Source of the DNA: Nitrospirales bacterium
GTDB taxonomy: Bacteria; Nitrospirota; Nitrospiria; Nitrospirales; UBA8639
Length of the DNA: 9,192 nucleotides
Assembly (NCBI GenBank): GCA_013817135.1
Contig: JACDDF010000053.1
Coordinates: 1 to 9,192 of the forward strand
Direction of reading: 5' to 3'
The notes under the pieces were generated by a model. The model did not search any database. It worked only from the letters and a program-made list of their open reading frames with translations, and was not told where the DNA came from. Of this stretch, positions 1 to 7,630 are shown one piece after another (positions within the stretch are counted from its first letter, which is position 1; every line of letters begins with the position of its first letter). The position numbers were made by a program, and so were the translations under genes.

Positions 1-142
1 AGCTGTCTGTCCTGTGGACGATTGCTGCATACCTGATCCGGAAATCCCTGAGACAACTGAGTCACTACTGGATAAGGCCAAAGAGCTGAATCCTGACAAA
101 GAAATTGACCCAGCGAAAGTTTGGGCTGGCGTTCGGAATTAA
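1..142 (+). CDS. 4Fe-4S ferredoxin, C-terminal end (partial)
   Basis: This is the 3' end of a gene that begins before the window. Reading from base 2 gives about 46 residues that start AVCPVDDCCIPDPE and end WAGVRN before TAA at 140-142. The VCPVD segment followed by a cysteine pair and a Pro-Asp-Pro turn matches the second cluster region and tail of small bacterial dicluster ferredoxins (YfhL-like), in which CP carries the last ligand of a CxxCxxxCP set. The tail is acidic and helical (ESLLDKAKELNPDKE), as in that family. Such proteins carry electrons in the cytoplasm, but the partner cannot be told from this fragment. The first cluster motif lies outside the window, so the number of clusters is inferred. 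The gene is followed 26 bp later by a strong terminator and converges on smc. Confidence 0.75.
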   Translation, partial: AVCPVDDCCIPDPEIPETTESLLDKAKELNPDKEIDPAKVWAGVRN

Positions 143-167
143 CCAAACCCAAAAACCTGGTTCGGCA

Positions 168-205
168 AAAAAGCCCCTTCCGACATTCCACGGAAGGGGC
201 TTTTT
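168..205. terminator. Bidirectional rho-independent terminator between ferredoxin and smc
   Basis: A perfect 15-bp inverted repeat (168-182 with 191-205) encloses an 8-base loop. The GC core is GCCCCTTCCG / CGGAAGGGGC. It is flanked by five or six A on the left and five T followed by ATTT on the right, so transcripts from either side end in a U run. It lies 26 bp after the ferredoxin stop (plus strand) and 43 bp after the smc stop (minus strand), which suits a shared terminator for two convergent genes. Confidence 0.93.
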
Positions 206-247
206 ATTTGGGACTTCCCAAAAATGATTGGGCCCCACTGTGTATTC

Positions 248-3200
248 TCAGCTCACCTCTTCTAATTCATGAAGCCGAACAGCTATCAACTTCGAAACCC
301 CAGGATCCTCCATCGTCACACCAAATAGGGAGTTGGCAGTCTCCATGGTGCGTTTATTGTGTGTGATCACAATAAATTGAGACCGGTCCGCCATTTTTCG
401 TAAAAATTGACCAAACCGGACCACATTCGTTTCATCTAATGGCGCATCCACCTCATCCAATACACAAAATGGAGAAGGACGAATCAGAAAGCTCGCAAAC
501 AGGAGAGCCATCACGGTCATCGTCTTTTCCCCCCCAGAGAGCATATTGAGGTTTTTCAAGCGCTTCCCTGGTGGTTGGGCGACAATTTCAACACCCGGCT
601 CAAGAGTTGGCGCTTCAGATTCCTGCCCTTCCTGAGTTTCTTCCACTAGAATCAACTCAGCACGTCCTCCAGCGAACAAGGCTGAAAAGACTTCACTAAA
701 TTTCACCTGCAGCTCTTTAAAGGTATCCACAAATAGCTTATTGGTTGTCTGATTTAATCGCTGAATAATTTCTTGAAGTGATTGGATTGAACCGGCTAAA
801 TCTTCTTCTTGCGCTAATAAAAATTGATAGCGTTCTTCCAATTGAGCATGTTCCTCAATAGCGGCCAGGTTAATCGGACCGATACGTTCTAATTTTTTTC
901 TGATACCCTGCAACTGCTCTCTCCACTGCCCGGTTTTCTCCTCGCCAGATGTCTGTTCACTCCCTTCCAGTACTTCAGGGGTCTGTTCCGCATCCTGAGG
1001 ATATTTGAGGTCATCCGTCGAAATTTCATAAGTCATGGTCAGCGTTTCTTGCACAGCATGGAACTTCGCCCGAACCTCTGCTAACCGCCCCTCAATTGGC
1101 ACCCGGGATTTGAAGATATGGCTCAATGTTTCACGAGCCTTCCCAATCAGACCATCCAATCGCTTAACTCCCTCCATACATTCTGCATGCCGGTTCTCAA
1201 GCTCCAATAATGTTCCGGCAATGGCCTCTTTCCGGATGTCTAATTCTTCGACCAAACCTTCGTTGGTAAGTCGTTCCTCCTGGCTTTTTCGACTTTGGAG
1301 AAAGAGGTGCTCCAATTGTCCATCAATCTGTCGAATACGGGTGTTCCTATGCTCTTCTTCCCGTTCAATCCGTTCAACATTAGCTTGTTCATGGTCCGAT
1401 TGGGACTTCAGAGACTGAAAGTTCATTCGAGTGTCATTGAGGCGTTGCAACATGTCTTGTCGCTCTTGGTCTAATGTATTGAGAGAATCCAACAGTTGAC
1501 GAAGAGCCTCATCTTCTTGAGCCCGTGTCTGATTGAGATGCTCGAGCCGGGTCCGAACCTCTACGTCTTCAACTTGGAGCTGGCCCCATTCCTCCTCTTC
1601 CGCTAATCGATCCTGCTGAAGTGCATCTAACCGACGAACGAGATCGGGAAGAGCCTTCTCTTTTGAAGAAGCCTCTTTTTGAATGGTCAACATCTGAAAT
1701 TCCATTTCGCGAATGGACAAAGTGGCTTCTTCAAGTTGTCGCGACACATCCTCAATTTCCTGTAGAAGCGATTTCCGGTTCGCTTTGGCTTCCTCCAACC
1801 CCACGGTGAGCGTATTCAACTTTTCTTCCAATGTGAGAATTTCTCGACGACGACGTAATAATCCACCAGCTTCTCCACCAGACCCACCACTGATGACCCC
1901 GGATGGAGACACAAGTTCCCCGCCCAAAGCCACTAAAAGCGGACCGTTCCCTTGGAACCATGAATGTGTGGTCATGAGATTCAACGCTCCAGCCAATGAC
2001 TTGACAATGACCGTATTCCCCAACAAGGCCTCAACGACAGGCTTTAACTCGTCCGGAACCTGAACAAAATCCACAGCCAAGCCCAGCACCTCCGTGTCGT
2101 GCTGAACGACGCTCCACCATTCGGCTGGCCCCTTTGGACCCTGTCGCGGAATATTCAAGGGAATAAAGCTGCCTTTTCCCCATTCATGTTGTTTGAATTG
2201 CCCAATGGACATTTCGGCCTCTTGTGACGATTGGACAATCCACGCCTGCAACCGCTCACCCAGAACCGCTTCTATGGCTTTTTCAACATCCTCGGGCACT
2301 TCCATCCGTTCGGCCAACGCCTCCTGAATGCACGAACACGCGACGCGAATTGAGGCTTCATCACCCTCACCATGATGGCCATACCCTATTTCTTCCCGAA
2401 AGACACTTTGAATGGCACGTAATTCAGATTCGGCACCAGCTGCTTGGGTTTGGTGGTCGAGAATTTTTTCATCAAGCTCTTCCCTGGTTTCTCGCTGACT
2501 TTGCAGGTTGACCTCTAATCGGTCCTGATTGTTCCGAAGCTCATCAAGCTGCCCTTCGAGAGATGAGCATTCCTGTCGAAGGGCTTCGCTTTCAGATTGA
2601 AGTGTGGTTTGATCGGTCTGCGACTGAGCATATTCCACCGCCAAACGTTCAATCCGTCTGGCCATCGAACTCTGTCCTTCAGCAATACTTCTCAGGCGGT
2701 TTTCCTGATTCGTTTTATCTACAGCCAAGGCCAGAATGGTTTCTCGCCCCTTGTCGACCTTCTCCGCAGTTTCTCGACGGCGAACAGCGAGATCAGCTAT
2801 GCTCCCCTCTCCTTCTTTCACAGTGCCAGAAAGTATTTCCATCTCACACCGAATTTGGGCCAGACGCTCTCTCAGAGCTTCTAAGGAACCCGTGGCATCC
2901 TGGCCCTCCCCATTCAGCCGAGCCCGCTCCTCCATGACCTGCTCATGTTGCTGTTCATATTGATCAAGCCGGTTGCGTTCAATCTGAATCGCCGTAAACG
3001 CATGGGACATTTGTTGCTCAATCTCTCGAAATCGGTCCTGCGCTTCCTTGAGAGTTTCGCTAGAAGACGTCAGCTCCAACTGCACTTCTTGGTGCTCGGC
3101 CACAAGCCTGGCCTCTTCAGCCACGCAGGAAATCTCTTGATTTTCAGATTCGTGCAACTCGTTTTCAAACTGACACTGGTTTTGAAAAAACCGGCGAAAG

Positions 3201-3925
3201 TCATGGGTCAACAACTGCACCTCAAGCTCCCGAGCTTCACGGAGAAACATCTGATACTCCTCTGCCTGTTTCGCCTGACGATTGAGCGTCCGAAGCTGAC
3301 CTCGAACTTCTCCTAGAATATCCCGAACCCGCAAAAGATTATTTTCTGTGCTTTGTAATTTCCGTAATGCCTCCGCCTTTTGCTTTTTATATCGAATTAT
3401 ACCTGCCGTGCCCTCAATAAACTCACGCCGTTCCTGTGGGGAAGCACTGAGCAACTGTTCAATATTGCCCTGTTCAATCACAGACTGCCCTCGAGCTCCT
3501 GCCCGGGCATTCCAGAGAAATCCTCGAATATCCTTGAGTCGGCAGGGAATCTTATTAAAATAATATTCACTGTCTCCCTCGCGGTAAAGCCGACGAGTAA
3601 TCATGACGTCCGTTGCCTGGTCTAGCCCTTCCAGAAGGGCAGAGACAGGCTCCAACTCGCGAGGCGTCACCTCGGAAAAAATGAGCGAAGCCTCGACCAT
3701 TCCCATAGGTTTACGTTGCTCAGTCCCATTAAAAATGACGTCTTCCATGCGCTCACTTCGTAAACTCTTCACGCTTTGCTCACCCATCGCCCACAGAATG
3801 GCATCCACGATATTACTCTTACCTGTCCCGTTGGGACCGACAACAGCGGTTATCCCATTCGGAAAATCTATTTTTGCCTCAGCAAAGGATTTAAACCCAC
3901 TGACGACTAGAGTACGAAGATACAT
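248..3925 (-). CDS. smc: Chromosome segregation ATPase SMC
   Basis: SMC homodimers form the ATP-driven ring that compacts and helps segregate the chromosome, normally with ScpA and ScpB; neither is encoded in this window. The 1225-residue product has the full family layout. The N-terminal ATPase head carries Walker A GPNGTGKS at residues 30-37 and the Q-loop GEQ at 48-50. A long coiled coil follows, then a hinge at roughly 525-690 that ends in a Gly-rich stretch (ISGGSGGEAGG). A second coiled coil leads to the C-terminal head, with signature LSGGEK at 1129-1134 and Walker B FCVLDEVD at 1153-1160. It is somewhat longer than the roughly 1190 residues usual for bacterial SMC, partly through two acidic linkers at about 976-1000 and 1094-1110. 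The ATG start at 3925 is supported by GGGAGG at 3935-3930, four bases upstream, and by the standard first residues MYLRTLVVSGFKSF. The gene is intact. Confidence 0.98.
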   Translation of the reverse strand: MYLRTLVVSGFKSFAEAKIDFPNGITAVVGPNGTGKSNIVDAILWAMGEQSVKSLRSERMEDVIFNGTEQRKPMGMVEASLIFSEVTPRELEPVSALLEGLDQATDVMITRRLYREGDSEYYFNKIPCRLKDIRGFLWNARAGARGQSVIEQGNIEQLLSASPQERREFIEGTAGIIRYKKQKAEALRKLQSTENNLLRVRDILGEVRGQLRTLNRQAKQAEEYQMFLREARELEVQLLTHDFRRFFQNQCQFENELHESENQEISCVAEEARLVAEHQEVQLELTSSSETLKEAQDRFREIEQQMSHAFTAIQIERNRLDQYEQQHEQVMEERARLNGEGQDATGSLEALRERLAQIRCEMEILSGTVKEGEGSIADLAVRRRETAEKVDKGRETILALAVDKTNQENRLRSIAEGQSSMARRIERLAVEYAQSQTDQTTLQSESEALRQECSSLEGQLDELRNNQDRLEVNLQSQRETREELDEKILDHQTQAAGAESELRAIQSVFREEIGYGHHGEGDEASIRVACSCIQEALAERMEVPEDVEKAIEAVLGERLQAWIVQSSQEAEMSIGQFKQHEWGKGSFIPLNIPRQGPKGPAEWWSVVQHDTEVLGLAVDFVQVPDELKPVVEALLGNTVIVKSLAGALNLMTTHSWFQGNGPLLVALGGELVSPSGVISGGSGGEAGGLLRRRREILTLEEKLNTLTVGLEEAKANRKSLLQEIEDVSRQLEEATLSIREMEFQMLTIQKEASSKEKALPDLVRRLDALQQDRLAEEEEWGQLQVEDVEVRTRLEHLNQTRAQEDEALRQLLDSLNTLDQERQDMLQRLNDTRMNFQSLKSQSDHEQANVERIEREEEHRNTRIRQIDGQLEHLFLQSRKSQEERLTNEGLVEELDIRKEAIAGTLLELENRHAECMEGVKRLDGLIGKARETLSHIFKSRVPIEGRLAEVRAKFHAVQETLTMTYEISTDDLKYPQDAEQTPEVLEGSEQTSGEEKTGQWREQLQGIRKKLERIGPINLAAIEEHAQLEERYQFLLAQEEDLAGSIQSLQEIIQRLNQTTNKLFVDTFKELQVKFSEVFSALFAGGRAELILVEETQEGQESEAPTLEPGVEIVAQPPGKRLKNLNMLSGGEKTMTVMALLFASFLIRPSPFCVLDEVDAPLDETNVVRFGQFLRKMADRSQFIVITHNKRTMETANSLFGVTMEDPGVSKLIAVRLHELEEVS

Positions 3926-4248
3926 ATTCCCTCCCAGAATGGAGTGGATGACAGGGCAGTAATTTGGCTCAAATCAGTACCATAAAGAAGAAAGGAAAAT
4001 CAAAATTTTCCACAAAATACGGTGGGTCTCACTATCAGCCTATTCCATATCTTGACATATTGCCAAAACAAAGGCTCCTGTCAACAGGATAAAACCATGG
4101 AGCCTTTTACGGAGTATCCTCTATGCCATGAGAATTCCCCAATCAAACAGATCGACCGGCTTCAGTATATTGGGAAAGATAATGAGGAAGGATAAATTCT
4201 GAAAAGATACGCTCGCGCTCCTCCCGGAAAGCGGAAATCCAAAGGAAC
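3926..4248. other. Intergenic region between ispH and smc
   Basis: These 323 bp hold no convincing gene. They lie downstream of ispH and upstream of smc, so they should contain the ispH terminator and the smc promoter. The clearest structure is the hairpin at 4070-4107. A perfect minus-strand TTGACA lies in its loop at 4084-4079, but the hexamers 16-18 bases downstream (such as AATATG) match the -10 consensus at only about three of six positions, so an smc promoter there is only tentative. The stretch from about 4110 to 4248 shows nothing I can name. Confidence 0.5.
4065..4107 (-). terminator. Likely terminator downstream of ispH
   Basis: On the minus strand a 9-bp stem (AAAGGCTCC with GGAGCCTTT, plus coordinates 4070-4078 and 4099-4107) is followed by TTTGTTTT (4072-4065), which partly overlaps the base of the stem. 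That is the form of a rho-independent terminator, though with a long 20-base loop. It starts about 142 bp after the ispH stop. A second, shorter hairpin (4076-4080 with 4085-4089, tetraloop) uses three bases of the same arm, so the two cannot fully form together. Confidence 0.5.
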
Positions 4249-5187
4249 TTATCGCTGGCCTTTGGCCATCAGTAATTCTTTGGGAAGAAGAAATTCAACA
4301 TTCTCTTCCACCACGGTCAACTCCTCTACCGATGTCGCTCCTTGATCCTTTAAAAACTTGATGACCTGAGCCACCAACACTTCTGGAGCCGAGGCCCCCG
4401 CCGCAATGCCGATTGCCTTCACGCCTTCCAGCCATTGAGTCTGAATATCCTGATAAGAATCAATGAGGTATGAAGGGATTCCACACCGCTCACCCAATTC
4501 TCTCAATCGGTTGGAATTGGAGCTATTGGGAGACCCGATTACCAGAATGACATCAACAAAACGGGACAGCTCTTTGACAGCATTTTGCCGATTTTGCGTG
4601 GCATAACATATATCTTCCTGGTGTGGCCCCTTAATACCGGGAAACCGCCGATGTAATGCGGCAACAATATCTCTGCACTCATCCACACTCAACGTCGTTT
4701 GGGTGACATACGACAAATGCAGAGGATTTTCCACTTCTAAGGAGTCAACATCTTCAACCGAGGAAACTAAATGAAATTTATCCGGCACCTGTCCCAGGGT
4801 TCCCACTACCTCAGGGTGACCCGCGTGACCAATCAGAATCAACTCATATTCGTTGGAGTAATCCCGATTGACTTCGTTATGGACCTTGATGACCAGGGGA
4901 CATGTGGCATCAATGACTTTCAAATTTCGACGCGTGGATTCTTCCCACACCTCTTTTGCCACACCATGTGCACTGAAAATAACGATGGCACCATCAGGAA
5001 CCTCATTCAGTTCTTCTACAAAAATAGCGCCCTTTCCACGAAGGGACTCAACCACATGACGGCTATGTACAATTTCATGCCGAACAAAAATTGGTGCCCC
5101 GTAGGTTTTTAAGGACAAATCGACGATTTCAATCGCTCGATCCACTCCCGCACAGAACCCTCTAGGATTGGCCAGGAAGATTTTCAA
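4249..5187 (-). CDS. ispH: 4-Hydroxy-3-methylbut-2-enyl diphosphate reductase (IspH/LytB)
   Basis: This enzyme performs the last step of the MEP pathway, reducing HMBPP to IPP and DMAPP with a 4Fe-4S cluster in the cytoplasm. The 312-residue product is close to the roughly 316 residues of the E. coli enzyme. Key residues are all present: cluster cysteines at 12 (FCAGV), 96 (ATCPL) and 194 (ICYAT); substrate histidines at 41, 74 (SAHG) and 124; the catalytic glutamate at 126 (HPE); and the Ser-x-Asn substrate motif around 222-224 in NSSNSN. The start is TTG at 5187, preceded by AAGGAGGG at 5199-5192. It is fixed by the conserved first residues [15 protein letters not shown], and no better start is visible. 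The gene lies 147 bp after fabH in the same direction and could be read from it or from its own promoter. Confidence 0.98.
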   Translation of the reverse strand: MKIFLANPRGFCAGVDRAIEIVDLSLKTYGAPIFVRHEIVHSRHVVESLRGKGAIFVEELNEVPDGAIVIFSAHGVAKEVWEESTRRNLKVIDATCPLVIKVHNEVNRDYSNEYELILIGHAGHPEVVGTLGQVPDKFHLVSSVEDVDSLEVENPLHLSYVTQTTLSVDECRDIVAALHRRFPGIKGPHQEDICYATQNRQNAVKELSRFVDVILVIGSPNSSNSNRLRELGERCGIPSYLIDSYQDIQTQWLEGVKAIGIAAGASAPEVLVAQVIKFLKDQGATSVEELTVVEENVEFLLPKELLMAKGQR

Positions 5188-5199
5188 CGCACCCTCCTT
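5185..5199 (-). promoter_or_regulatory. Strong ribosome binding site with TTG start of ispH
   Basis: On the minus strand AAGGAGGG (5199-5192) precedes TTG (5187-5185) by four bases. The near-perfect Shine-Dalgarno sequence and the family-typical N-terminus that follows decide the TTG start. A strong site paired with a weak start codon may tune the level of translation. Confidence 0.85.
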
Positions 5200-5207
5200 C
5201 TGATTAT

Positions 5208-5229
5208 TTATCTATCGTAATTATCTATC
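5208..5229. repeat. Short direct repeat upstream of ispH
   Basis: TTATCTATC occurs at 5208-5216 and again at 5221-5229, a period of 13 bp, just upstream of the ispH ribosome binding site. It would lie in the ispH 5' leader if transcription starts at the candidate promoter at 5249-5278. It could be a binding site or a chance AT-rich repeat; nothing else in the window repeats it. Confidence 0.4.
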
Positions 5230-5248
5230 CCACTCATGCCTTTTGCGC

Positions 5249-5278
5249 ACGATAGGCCAAATTGCAAGAGATCGTCAA
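5249..5278 (-). promoter_or_regulatory. Candidate sigma-70 type promoter for ispH
   Basis: On the minus strand TTGACG (5278-5273) and TATCGT (5254-5249) are separated by 18 bases. They match the -35 consensus at five of six positions and the -10 consensus at four of six. The pair lies in the fabH-ispH gap, about 60 bp upstream of the ispH start, a sensible place for a separate ispH promoter. No start-site evidence exists, and matches of this quality can occur by chance. Confidence 0.35.
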
Positions 5279-5334
5279 CACAATGACCAACCCGGTTTCT
5301 CCGATAACAAGACCACAATGCGCAGAGGGCAATT

Positions 5335-6327
5335 TTACCCCCACCGAACCAAAGCTGTGCCCCACGTCAGCCCTCCACCAAAGGCCCCCAACATGACCCG
5401 ATCCCCCTTCTTCAGTCTCTGAGCTCGGTTCGCATGATCTAAAGCCATCGGCAATGAAGCCGAAGAGGTATTTCCGACTTGCTCGATCATCGTGAGGCAT
5501 CGCTCAGGAGGGACCCCGATATTTTCACAAAACTGGGCAAGCATACGTCCATTGGCTTGATGGAAAATGACTTGGTCCAGTTGCGACACATCCCACTTCT
5601 CCTGCTCCAAATGGTCGCGGACCGCTTGGCCTAGGCGCCTGATTGCGATGCGAAACACCCTTGAACCCCGTATTCGCAAGGTATGCTCATTGGAATCAAG
5701 GACAGATTGAGACAAAGGCTGACGGGACCCCCCCCCGGCAATTTTGACCAGATCATGGTAGGCCCCGTCGGCGTGAAGTCGAATGCTGACGACGCCCATG
5801 TCAGAATTTGGTGATCTCTCGACAATGGCCGCACCGGCCCCATCACCAAATAAAATGGTTGTACTCAAATCTTTGACATCCAAGGACCGAGATTTGATTT
5901 CCGAAGCCACGACGAGACATCTTCGAAACTTCCCGGCCCGAATGAAACAATCCGCCATGGAGAGGCCATAGAGAAACCCCGAGCAAGAGGCTGAGAGATC
6001 AAATGCCGGGATGCTCTTGATACCCAACCGGGCTTGAAGCAAGCAGGCCGTGGAGGGGAAAATCATCTCTGGAGAGGTGGAGGAGACAAGAATGGCGTCA
6101 AGATCCTCCGGGACCAACCCGGCCTGATCCAATGCCCTTCGAGTAGCCTGCTCTGCCAAGAAAGAGCATTCCTCCTGTGGACCAGCCCAGAATCTGGTCC
6201 GGATACCTGAAACTCGAAAAATATACGAAGGCTCAATCCCTAAAAGATCGGCCACCTCCTGGTTATCGACCCGACGACTGGGGAGAAAGGAGCCGGTTCC
6301 CACAATTCTAGAGAGGTTGCCATTCAT
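5335..6327 (-). CDS. fabH: Beta-ketoacyl-ACP synthase III (FabH family)
   Basis: KAS III condenses an acyl-CoA starter with malonyl-ACP to begin fatty-acid synthesis in the cytoplasm. The 330-residue product (E. coli FabH has 317) has the thiolase-fold markers and full catalytic triad: Cys115 in SASCSGF, His256 in FHQANGRM and Asn286 in VGNTSSASLP. FGDGAGA at 160-166 and the C-terminal GAFGGGLTWGTAL are also family-typical. By alignment with the E. coli WIVTRTGIR segment, this protein reads YIFRVSGIR (35-43). Tyr35 takes the place of Trp32 and Val39 that of Arg36, both near the CoA entrance, so starter preference may differ. It lies beside ispH rather than in the usual plsX-fabH-fabD-fabG-acpP-fabF cluster, so it may be a second copy with a special role. 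A run of nine G encodes part of AGGGS. The ATG start at 6327 has only a weak ribosome site, and an in-frame TGA lies about 30 bases upstream. Confidence 0.93.
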   Translation of the reverse strand: MNGNLSRIVGTGSFLPSRRVDNQEVADLLGIEPSYIFRVSGIRTRFWAGPQEECSFLAEQATRRALDQAGLVPEDLDAILVSSTSPEMIFPSTACLLQARLGIKSIPAFDLSASCSGFLYGLSMADCFIRAGKFRRCLVVASEIKSRSLDVKDLSTTILFGDGAGAAIVERSPNSDMGVVSIRLHADGAYHDLVKIAGGGSRQPLSQSVLDSNEHTLRIRGSRVFRIAIRRLGQAVRDHLEQEKWDVSQLDQVIFHQANGRMLAQFCENIGVPPERCLTMIEQVGNTSSASLPMALDHANRAQRLKKGDRVMLGAFGGGLTWGTALVRWG

Positions 6328-6577
6328 GTACTCATGGCCTATTCGTTGAATTCACAACATTACCGACTGTCGCAAATATTTCATTTTAACCAAACGATGT
6401 GGTAAAAGGGAGACAATTCGCAATGAAAAGAATTAACACAGTCGCAATATTAAAGACTTTCTTTCATTGGTCCGAATCTTGTATTAAAGTCTGTATAGAT
6501 TAATAGGCTATTTCACATCCTCTATATCGACTTTCACCACAACTTATGATCACAACACTACCGGGAGTGACTTACCT
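6328..6577. promoter_or_regulatory. Divergent control region between fabH and bamD
   Basis: These 250 AT-rich bases must contain promoters for both flanking genes, but no pair of hexamers is good enough to call. Two imperfect repeats are visible: GTCGCAAATATT at 6369-6380 with GTCGCAATATT at 6441-6451, and TATTAAAGACT at 6448-6458 with TATTAAAGTCT at 6482-6492. They could be regulator sites shared by the two genes, or chance. No open reading frame of interest was found. Confidence 0.45.
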
Positions 6578-7630
6578 GTGACTTTTCCTGTCAATTTTCG
6601 ATTTCTTTCGATCACTTTCCTCACTGCTCTTGTCATGATCGCTGGATGTTCCTCAACACCCAAACCTACCGACACCACATCGAAACAAGCAGTGTCCTCA
6701 ACGGACGAACAAATTTTCGTTGGCGATTCCGTAGAAATGAATTACGATCCGAACGTGATCATGAAACGGGCCGAATCATTTTTTGACAAAGAATCCTATG
6801 CGGAATCCATCGTGGAATACAAACATTTTCTCGACCTCCACCGAAATCACGTATTGGCACCTTATGCCCAATACAAAATTGGGGTCAGCCATTTCAAACA
6901 ATACCGGACAGTCGATCGTGACCCGGAGCCCCTGGATCTATCCATTCAGAACTTCGACAAACTTCTTCAAGAATTTCCGGCCAGCCGCTATGAACCCGAA
7001 GCGAAGAAAACCATTCTGATTTGTAAAGAACAATTAGCCCAACGACATTTGATGGTTGGGCAATTCTATCTCGGCCGGGGTTCATATCTCGCTGCTGCCC
7101 ATCGATTCGAAAAGATCATCAAGGAGTTTCCTGAATTAGAAACTGCCGGGGATGCCATGTTCCATCTGGCGAAAACCTACCAGGACCTGGGTATCGAAGA
7201 ATGGTCACAGGAATGGTTACTTGCCCTGGTCAATGAACATCCTAACAACTCCTATCACTCAGACGGCCAAAAACTTTTGGCAAAGCTACAAAAAAAGAAT
7301 CCTACTTTTCTGGCTTCCCTTCCCCGCGATCCCGCGATGGATGAACAAAACGCCCAAAAACCACCGACAATAGAACAAAAACCTAAGGATCAAACCCTCG
7401 TAAGGACAGTATCCCATAGCCCGGAATCCCCATTGTTATCCTCAGTCGGCGCCCCTTCACCTGCGTTGACACCAGCCACACTGAGCGCCCCAACAACGTC
7501 GGAGCCGCCTGTCTCCGACGAAGCCTGCACAATTGGTACATGGTGTGACTCACCATCCTCCACGATCACGACCCCACCCACCCAATTATCGAGTAATGTC
7601 ATATCCTGCAAAACCGGCGAATGGTGTTAA
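6578..7630 (+). CDS. bamD: Outer-membrane assembly lipoprotein BamD-like, with extended Cys-motif tail
   Basis: BamD is an outer-membrane lipoprotein facing the periplasm that works with BamA to insert beta-barrel proteins. The product has 350 residues. A lipoprotein signal peptide (1-23) ends in the lipobox MIAGC, with Cys24 as the lipidated residue, followed by a short Ser/Thr-rich linker. Residues about 57-237 form a TPR-like helical domain of BamD/YfiO type (MKRAESFFDKESYAESIVEY, then FDKLLQEFPASRYEPEAKK and FEKIIKEFPELETAGDA). From about 240 to the end runs a Pro/Ser/Thr/Gln-rich tail not found in the roughly 245-residue E. coli protein. It carries CTIGTWC at 317-323 and CKTGEWC at 344-350, the very C-terminus. 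The start is GTG at 6578, with GGGAG at 6563-6567. A later start at Met20 would destroy the signal peptide. A general TPR/tol-pal-type lipoprotein is the alternative, but BamD fits best. Confidence 0.85.
   Translation: MTFPVNFRFLSITFLTALVMIAGCSSTPKPTDTTSKQAVSSTDEQIFVGDSVEMNYDPNVIMKRAESFFDKESYAESIVEYKHFLDLHRNHVLAPYAQYKIGVSHFKQYRTVDRDPEPLDLSIQNFDKLLQEFPASRYEPEAKKTILICKEQLAQRHLMVGQFYLGRGSYLAAAHRFEKIIKEFPELETAGDAMFHLAKTYQDLGIEEWSQEWLLALVNEHPNNSYHSDGQKLLAKLQKKNPTFLASLPRDPAMDEQNAQKPPTIEQKPKDQTLVRTVSHSPESPLLSSVGAPSPALTPATLSAPTTSEPPVSDEACTIGTWCDSPSSTITTPPTQLSSNVISCKTGEWC

Noticed and set aside
1035..2063. Several plus-strand open frames of 60-130 codons inside smc
   Set aside because: They are shadows of the smc coding frame, with biased composition and no recognisable domains.
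4052..4057. A plus-strand TTGACA in the ispH-smc gap as a promoter
   Set aside because: No acceptable -10 box follows at 16-18 bases, and there is no plus-strand gene downstream for it to serve.
5234..5500. An 88-codon minus-strand open frame across the 3' end of fabH and the ispH gap
   Set aside because: It overlaps well-supported fabH coding sequence in another frame, has no family resemblance, and has no clear ribosome binding site.
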